Origin: Streptococcus azizii
Lineage (GTDB): Bacteria > Bacillota > Bacilli > Lactobacillales > Streptococcaceae
NCBI RefSeq assembly: GCF_001984715.1
Contig: NZ_MSPR01000001.1
Coordinates: 1-64,000, forward strand
Direction of reading: 5' to 3'
DNA length: 64,000 nt
How positions within the stretch are numbered: the stretch's first letter is position 1; each line of letters begins with the position of its first letter. Shown here one piece after another: positions 57,922 to 64,000 of this stretch. Made by a program: the position numbers and the translations under genes. Under the pieces are notes generated by a model. The model saw only the letters and a list, made by a program, of their open reading frames with translations, ran no database searches and was not told where the DNA came from.

Positions 57922-60900
57922 TCAATTTCTTCTACGACGACTTACCACCGTTACTCCTAGACTAATTAAACCTAGAGCCGTTAGGAATAGATTCCCTACT
58001 CCAGATGTTTTCGGCAAGTCTTTCGTTCTTGGTTCATCTTGACTCCTTGAAGATTGAATAGAAGCTAGTTTTACAGCTGGAATTCCATGAGTCAGATTCT
58101 CATTTGGACTCATACCATGTTCAAAGGTCGGAACTTTGTGGAGGAGATTTTCATTCGGACTGATACCCCCTTCAAAGGCTGGTGGTTCTGGAATCAACAG
58201 ACTATCATTCTTATCTGTGTTTGACTCCCCACCAGTGTTATCCGGCTTACCTTCTTGATGACCAGATTGTTGTTGGCTATTAGCGTCAACTTTTCCACTA
58301 GCTAACAAGGCGCGTAGTATCCTATTAGAACGATCGATAGCTTCTTGATTATTGCCAGCCAAAGCTGCATAGGCTACTTGCACTTCTGCTCGAATGGCTG
58401 CTATTGCCTCAGCAGTGTAAGCTGCTGAATCAATACTATTTGCTTGATCAATCGCATTCAATAAGTAGCCTGTCGTCAGACTTTTGACGTCTTCAGGTAC
58501 AAACAGAACAACTGGTGTAAGTTCCGCAACAGCTACAATCTTATTTCGATTATCTGGTTGGCCATTGGTACCGTTTTGCCAATGATACGTCTCATAGGCA
58601 GTCAGACGGAAATATTTCGCTTCTACTGGCTCAAATAAGATGGAATGATATGGTTTACCTGGCGTAAAGGTGATGGTACCATCAGCATTACCTTCCGTTA
58701 GGGCGACCGCTGCCCAGTCCTGACCATTTAAGCTGTATTCCAATGAAGCTTTCCGAATATCTCCTGTAGCTTGTAAATTTTGAAGTCGAGGAACATAGCG
58801 GACCTCTGATATAGACTGTGGTTGAGTCATCTCAATCGTCAGGCGTTGCCGAGTCGTTCTGTTATCTGCTGTCGGACTACTTGCCCAATACGTACCGGTA
58901 TTGCCATCCGTAGCTGCACCTGCCGGTCGAGGACCACCATCATTTGGATCATATGATGGTGCTTGTGAACCAGTCACATTCATCTCAACAGGGCGCATTT
59001 CCTTAACCGGTGTCAGTTCTCGTGCTAGATTAAGAGCTGTCTCAAAGTCTCTCGCACCGTTTTCTAGAATAAAGCGGTCGAGGTTACCTGCAAAGTCACC
59101 TTTGGCCAGCTTGATGGACGATCGTTCTAAACGTTCGTTAATCTTGTTAGGATTGTAATGACTGTTGTGTAGCTCTCCGTTGATATAAATACGCAAGCTC
59201 CCATTCGGTACACGAACTGCAGTAATGACAACTTCTTCGTTTGCAACAATCAATTTATCCGGACGACCAGTATCTTCTTTGCTCAAGGCTGTAAATGGAG
59301 CCGACTTAACAACCTCACCTTTGACTTCAAACACTGCACGACCTTCCGCATCAACAGATAGCTTCCACTGTCCTTCTTGCTCTGCAATGGTTTGTCCAAG
59401 ATGATCCAGCGTCACTTTTGCAGTTACAGAAAAGACACCACGACCTTCAACACCATCGTTATCAAGCGTTTGGCTAGGCTCTACCTGGCTAATATCTTGA
59501 ATAACACCACCACTATATGCTGTTACCGAAACCGTTCCTGCAGAAATATTAGCTTGGCCTGCATTATCTTTAACATTGGCAAATGTGATCATTACCTTTT
59601 CACGATTAAGCAGGTTATCTGCCAAAGTTAGGGTGACTGTACGTAAATTTTCATTCAGCCGAACTGAGCTGACTGTATGACCAGATACTGTGAAACTAGC
59701 ATCATCGATAATGACACGTTCATCAAACTCCACAGTCAAGGTATTGGCAGCTGTCGCTTTTGCTTCAAACACCTCTGCAGCACGCCTATCTTGTTTGGTT
59801 GAATACTGAAAGACAACTGCCTCGTATGGTTGAAGCGTAATCCGAAGAGTATCTCCATAATTGGTCACCTCACTGGTATCATGACGTTTGTCACCTAAAA
59901 CAGTGATACGATATAGGTTTGCTGTTCCTTCACGCATACCGACAATACGATCTAATTTTAATTCATAACTTTGTTCGCGATCAATTGGGTTACGGATGGA
60001 TACAATACCATTTTCTGCATCCCATGCGGAGTAACCGTACACTTCTCCTTCACGTGGCTGACCACCATGATAAACGGAATTGCGAAGCGTCTCGAAATTC
60101 GACTCAATCCACTTGACAGCTTCACCATTTACTTGCCACTTGGCATCATCCAGCATACTTGGGCTATAGTAGAATTCCCAGAAGCCAGTCCCTCGAGTTC
60201 CCAACATATAGAGATATGTGCGGAAATCCTCTGTGGAGAATTGAATCTGGCTACGAGCAGGTCCTAATGGGGTCAATTTCTTACTAGTATGAGCTGTTGC
60301 ACCATATACCGGGTCATGGTTATAAATGTTTGAAAATGGAATCTGCCATTTGCGGTCGCGAATCAATTTTTCATAAGAATCGTCACGGTAAGACAATGCT
60401 TCATTGGCATCATTCCCAAAATCTAGGGTGTCATTTGGCGCACGTTTGACACCGTCTTGGTAGTCAACATCAGCAGTGTTTTGCATCCAGATTGAATTGA
60501 CCCACTGAAGAAACCATGGTGATGGTGGAATATAAGATGTGAGGTTAATCCAAGCATCCTCTAATGTTGGAGCGTTTTTACGGATAATACTATACAACCC
60601 AATCCAACGCTCATGGGCTTCTGTCATGGAGTACATATTTTTATATCCTCCACCAATATAATGACCACCAGCATCTGTTGTATTCTGCGGATAGCGAAGC
60701 ATACCATCGAGTTTCCAATAGTTAATATCAAATTCTTGACCATATCGTGCAAACAAGGCCTTCAAAGCATCCACATAGCGCTTATCCCCGATGTAGACAT
60801 CTCCTGCTGGAGTTTTTGAACCGAGTCCATTATTGGCCAGGTGGGTTGCCATACGACCTTCTGTACCGTATCCACCCCGCGGTCCCATCCAAAGACCAAA

Positions 60901-62966
60901 GTCAGATCCAAACCGTTTTACTTGCTTACTAGAATCATACAACTTGTTTGGGAATTTTTCATTAAAATCCCAAACTGATTCAACATTTTGCCAGCCATCA
61001 TCCACAACGAAGGAATCAAGAGGCGATACGCCACCATTTGTAAATCCACGATCAATTTCGTTGAAACTGGACTGAATATTCTCAGCAGTGATTGATTTCA
61101 TCAAATCATACCAAGAATTATACTGTTTACGGAAGTAGGTCTTGGTTCCAATCTTGGCAATATAATCATAGAAGTCCTGTTGAACAACGCTATAGTCAGC
61201 TGAACGAGCTACACCAATCACGGTATTCCAAGTGCGGTAATTCCCATCTTCATCTAAATCCAATTCTGCCAATGTTTTACCTGAATAATAGCGAGAGAAA
61301 AGCTGTTTAGTTGCTTCCTCAACAGAGTTCCAAGCAATCGGAAATTCTGATCCCGTGTAAAAACTTCCCAGATAGACTGGTTGACCTAGTCCAGCATGAA
61401 AACCATCAAAGTTAGCCATTTCGGCAATCGGTGCTTGGTTGGAAAACTCTTCATAAGCCTGCCCTGCCGGTAACTTAAAGTTTTGGAGGTCAATGGTATC
61501 AATGGATAGGGTCGCACGATGTTCCTCTGGAATGGAGATAACCAAGTGACTCTGACTGAATTTAGCATCCTTCTTTAGGCTCATCACATATTTGATGGTG
61601 ACAGGCACATTTTTATAGATATATGGCTGGAAGGTGTAGGTAATGGTCTGATCTCCATTCTTCTCAACCTTCTCAATCCCTCCCTCTGCTAAAACGAGTT
61701 TGTCTAGAGAAATTTGACGACGGGCAAAGAAGGCTTCAAGGTGTTTTTGATAGTCAGCCTCTCTTGCTGCATGCTTAGCCTTGACAGCATCCGGATCCAA
61801 GTCTGATACATCTAATTCAGCTGCCGCTGCAAATGGCTGCCCATTTTGTGATGAAGTTGTCTCAAAACGAATGGCCTTGATATTTCGTTTTAATTCTCCA
61901 AAATCAATGTATTGGATGGCCTTTGGATTTTCTGTAATAGTCCCTTGGCTCAACAATGTGAAGTTTGTTGCGTCACCTTCTTTGATGTAAACCTTATAAC
62001 CCTTGATCAACCCATTTGCATTAGCAGGGCCGTCCTGACGAGGTACATAAATAAAAGTACGGATATCTTTTGAATCTGGGAAGGTCAGATCTACATATGC
62101 TGGTAGCTCTCTCTGTGGACCAGTACCCGCAGCATGATAGTTGCTATGCCAAATGGTGTTTACATCACCGTCCACTACAAAACGAACATTTCCTTCGCGA
62201 CTACCAGCATTTGCCTGTGTATTGGTCTCTACGACCCAACGATTGCGATCCTCTGCCTCTGCAATATAGCCCGGTCGACTCGGAGCTTGATCACTATCCC
62301 CCACTGATGGTTTAAACTGAATGATAAATTCTTTGGAACCTTCTGAGAAGACAAGATCATCATTTGCTGCTGTTAATTTATTTGAAATGGAAACTGTCCG
62401 TAGTTTACCATTCTCGACAATCATTCTGCGACTGATATAGTCATTTTCAAGTGTTACTTCCTGATTTTCAACAGGTACAGATCTGGCTTCTGGTATGCCA
62501 ACCGATCTTACTGTTCCTTCTGGAGCTGAACCATCTGGGACTCCACTACCTAGAATTGAAACAGATGAGGATCCAACTGGAACGTCGCTATCCGGAGCTG
62601 AAGCCGACGGAACTCCTGATGGATTGTCGCTATCTGGAGCTGAAACCGGTGAATCCCCAACTGGATTTCCGCTGTCTGGAGTGACGTTTTCCTGATCTCC
62701 AGGTGCTTCTGAACTAACTCTTGGTGCAGTTTCTGCAACAAGGGCCGATTCAGATGTAGTTACCCCCCCCCCCCCGAATCAGCCTGAGGCTGTTCTACAA
62801 TGACTGGGGGAACTGCTCCTTCTACTGTCTCAGAATTTGCTAAAACAGTCGGTGCTTGAAGCATGCCAGCTAAAAAGACACCAACAACAACTGAGCCGAC
62901 ACCCCAGCTTCGCTTGCGAATCGAATAATGATATAATTTTTGATCATTTTTATCTTGTCTATTCAT
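57922..62966 (-). CDS. Cell-wall-anchored GH36-like glycosidase, phase-variable (OFF as read)
   Basis: Start ATG 62966 (CGGAGG upstream). A YSIRK signal peptide (YSIRKRSWGVGSVVVGVFLA) is followed at residue 65 by a G13 tract (62763-62775) that leads straight into TAA. After one added G, the frame runs on for 1,613 more residues to 57922. In the long frame (numbered from the Met at 62424) I see: F5/8C-like CBM about 55-205; GH36-type catalytic part about 430-800 with SFVVDDGWQN and nucleophile-type WKLDG (Asp573), acid/base perhaps in NTADVDYQD; Ig-like about 880-970; LamG-like about 980-1140; second F5/8C about 1145-1305; helical FIVAR-like about 1310-1375; an 18-residue linker repeat (GGISPNENLLH/HGMSPNENLTH); sorting signal LPKTSG, membrane helix, RRRR tail. 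It probably removes alpha-galactose or alpha-GalNAc from host glycans; substrate is inferred. Confidence 0.85.
62763..62775 (-). repeat. Poly-G phase-variation tract
   Basis: 13 consecutive G on the coding (minus) strand, directly after codon TCG. With 13, four Gly codons are followed by TAA. With 14 (or 11), GTA ACT ACA continues into the long glycosidase frame. Tracts of this length are prone to slipped-strand changes. Confidence 0.9.
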
Positions 62967-63056
62967 ATGTTCCTCCGTTATTTTCTGAAAAGATAAAACT
63001 TATTCCCAATGACTCGTTTATACCCTCCTTTCCAGTGGTTATAACCAGTTGCTTTT

Positions 63057-63085
63057 ATTATACTCTGTGTAAGCGCTTTTGTCAA
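63057..63085 (-). promoter_or_regulatory. Glycosidase promoter with cre-like operator
   Basis: TTGACA (63080-63085), 17 bases, TATAAT (63057-63062). The spacer includes AAAAGCGCTTACA, matching the cre core AARCGNWWWCA, so glucose repression through CcpA is likely. A 12-bp palindrome TGGTTATAACCA at 63036-63047, downstream of the -10 box, may be a further operator. Confidence 0.75.
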
Positions 63086-63145
63086 CATGAAATAGACTGG
63101 GATTATCTCCACTGTCAATCATTTTTTTAAATTTTCTAATCGTAG

Positions 63146-63174
63146 TTTACAAGTTCACTAATTTAAGGTATAAT
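63146..63174 (+). promoter_or_regulatory. serS promoter
   Basis: TTTACA (63146-63151), 17 bases, TATAAT (63169-63174), upstream of the T-box leader. Confidence 0.75.
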
Positions 63175-63184
63175 CAAGTAGACG

Positions 63185-63358
63185 GATAAGTAGTATCAGG
63201 CGTTTTTCAGAAAGTCTGCGGTAGCTGCGAGCAGATAGACAAAGGATATGAAATTCTACCGTTTCTCACATTTTTATACAGAACTAAGTGCACTCATGTG
63301 AAGTTGGATGGAACCGTGGCTCCTGTCACTCCAACGCTTTCATGGGTGCGTTTTTCTA
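63185..63358 (+). promoter_or_regulatory. T-box riboswitch of serS
   Basis: The leader has a Stem I-like region with GAAATTCTACC (specifier probably UCU, serine), then the T-box sequence AGTTGGATGGAACCGTGG at about 63302-63319, and a terminator AACGC...GCGTTTTT (about 63329-63353). Uncharged tRNA-Ser would favour the antiterminator and raise serS expression. Confidence 0.88.
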
Positions 63359-63370
63359 TAGGAGGAAATT

Positions 63371-64000
63371 ATGTTAGACATCAAACGCATTCGGGCAGAT
63401 TTTGACAGTGTCGCAACAAAACTTGCTAGCCGTGGTGTAGCTACTAAAACGCTTGAAACCATCAAGGAATTAGATACCAAACGCCGTGAAGTCTTGGTCA
63501 AGGTTGAAGAATTAAAGGCAGAGCGCAATACCGTTTCAGCTGAAATTGCCCAAGCAAAACGCAATAAGGAGAGCGCCACAGACAAGATTGCAGCCATGCA
63601 AGAACTCTCTGCAACCATCAAGGGGCTTGATGCTGATCTCCTTGCGATTGACCAAGAATTACAAGCCATCCTTGTCGTCTTGCCCAATACACCGCACGAC
63701 AGCGTACCTGTCGGCGCAGACGAAGAAGAAAACGTAGAAATTCGCCGTTGGGGAAGGCCACGTGAATTTGACTTTGAACCAAAAGCCCACTGGGATCTTG
63801 GTGAAGACCTGGGGATTCTTGACTGGGAGCGCGGGGCAAAAGTAACGGGGGCTCGCTTTCTCTTCTACAAAGACCTCGGTGCTCGTTTGGAGCGTGCCAT
63901 TTACAACTTCATGCTGGATGAGCATATCGCAGAAGGCTACCAAGAAGTGATTCCCCCTTATATCGTCAACCACGATTCCATGTTTGGAACAGGACAGTAT
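63371..64000 (+). CDS. serS: Seryl-tRNA synthetase (partial, 5' part)
   Basis: First 210 residues, cut by the window edge. The start [20 protein letters not shown] and the long coiled-coil arm (about 30-105, [20 protein letters not shown]) are the tRNA-binding arm of class II SerRS; the catalytic domain begins with [20 protein letters not shown], followed by the motif 1 region. GGAGGAAATT precedes the ATG. It is controlled by the T-box leader upstream and charges tRNA-Ser with serine. Confidence 0.97.
   Translation, partial: MLDIKRIRADFDSVATKLASRGVATKTLETIKELDTKRREVLVKVEELKAERNTVSAEIAQAKRNKESATDKIAAMQELSATIKGLDADLLAIDQELQAILVVLPNTPHDSVPVGADEEENVEIRRWGRPREFDFEPKAHWDLGEDLGILDWERGAKVTGARFLFYKDLGARLERAIYNFMLDEHIAEGYQEVIPPYIVNHDSMFGTGQY

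Noticed and set aside
62424-62424. ATG at 62424 as the true start of the large glycosidase
   Set aside because: No ribosome site, no signal peptide, and the frame stays open upstream to the G tract, where it meets a YSIRK signal peptide.

Overview
The window is a low-GC Gram-positive chromosome segment that I assign to Streptococcus. The evidence is the 16S 5' end, the gene order dacA / sufBUSDC / rgpG / mecA / uppP and ccrZ-trmB / rimP-nusA-ylxRQ-infB-rbfA, the ManLMNO phosphotransferase system, a YSIRK surface protein, and true BOX-type intergenic repeats. I do not assign a species; BOX and RUP-like repeats with IS630 and IS30 elements fit the mitis/suis side of the genus.

Layout. 1-1.3 kb: 5' end of a 16S rRNA gene on the minus strand with its promoter, then an IS630-type element. 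1.4-7.5 kb: oligopeptide ABC transporter (oppA, then oppDFBC after a terminator). 7.6-14.8 kb: a DacA-like protein with damaged catalytic motifs facing the SUF iron-sulfur operon. 15.1-18.2 kb: envelope and competence genes (rgpG-like, mecA, uppP). 18.3-23.2 kb: glutamine-type ABC transporter, a small unknown gene, an SPFH protein and ilvA. 24-29.9 kb: branched-chain amino acid genes ilvBNC facing away from ilvD. 30-33.5 kb: a repeat-rich stretch with a K+ channel/ClC pair. 33.6-40.2 kb: a SufT-like gene and the rimP-nusA-infB-rbfA translation operon. 40.4-48.4 kb: a frameshifted CPBP protease gene, trmB-ccrZ, ecsAB, hit, an LCP enzyme, an acetyltransferase and tsaE. 48.5-50 kb: an IS30-type element. 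50-53 kb: a purine permease with PurBox-like sites and a HAD phosphatase. 53.2-57.1 kb: mannose PTS manLMN-manO with a cre-like promoter. 57.9-63 kb: a very large cell-wall-anchored GH36-like glycosidase. 63.1 kb to the end: T-box leader and the start of serS.

Most notable: (1) the glycosidase carries a 13-G tract just after its signal peptide. As read here the tract puts a stop codon directly after it, and one extra G would join the signal peptide to a roughly 1,680-residue LPxTG-type enzyme, so this looks like a phase-variable surface enzyme in the OFF state. (2) The DacA-like protein has Asn instead of the SxxK lysine and KTA instead of KTG. (3) Intergenic repeats are built from a shared set of hairpin modules placed either between BOX-type ends or between terminal inverted repeats resembling those of the IS630 element in the same window; one such element sits inside the suf operon.

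Other intergenic stretches are described in the repeat, promoter and terminator entries. I found no tRNA gene and no CRISPR array.
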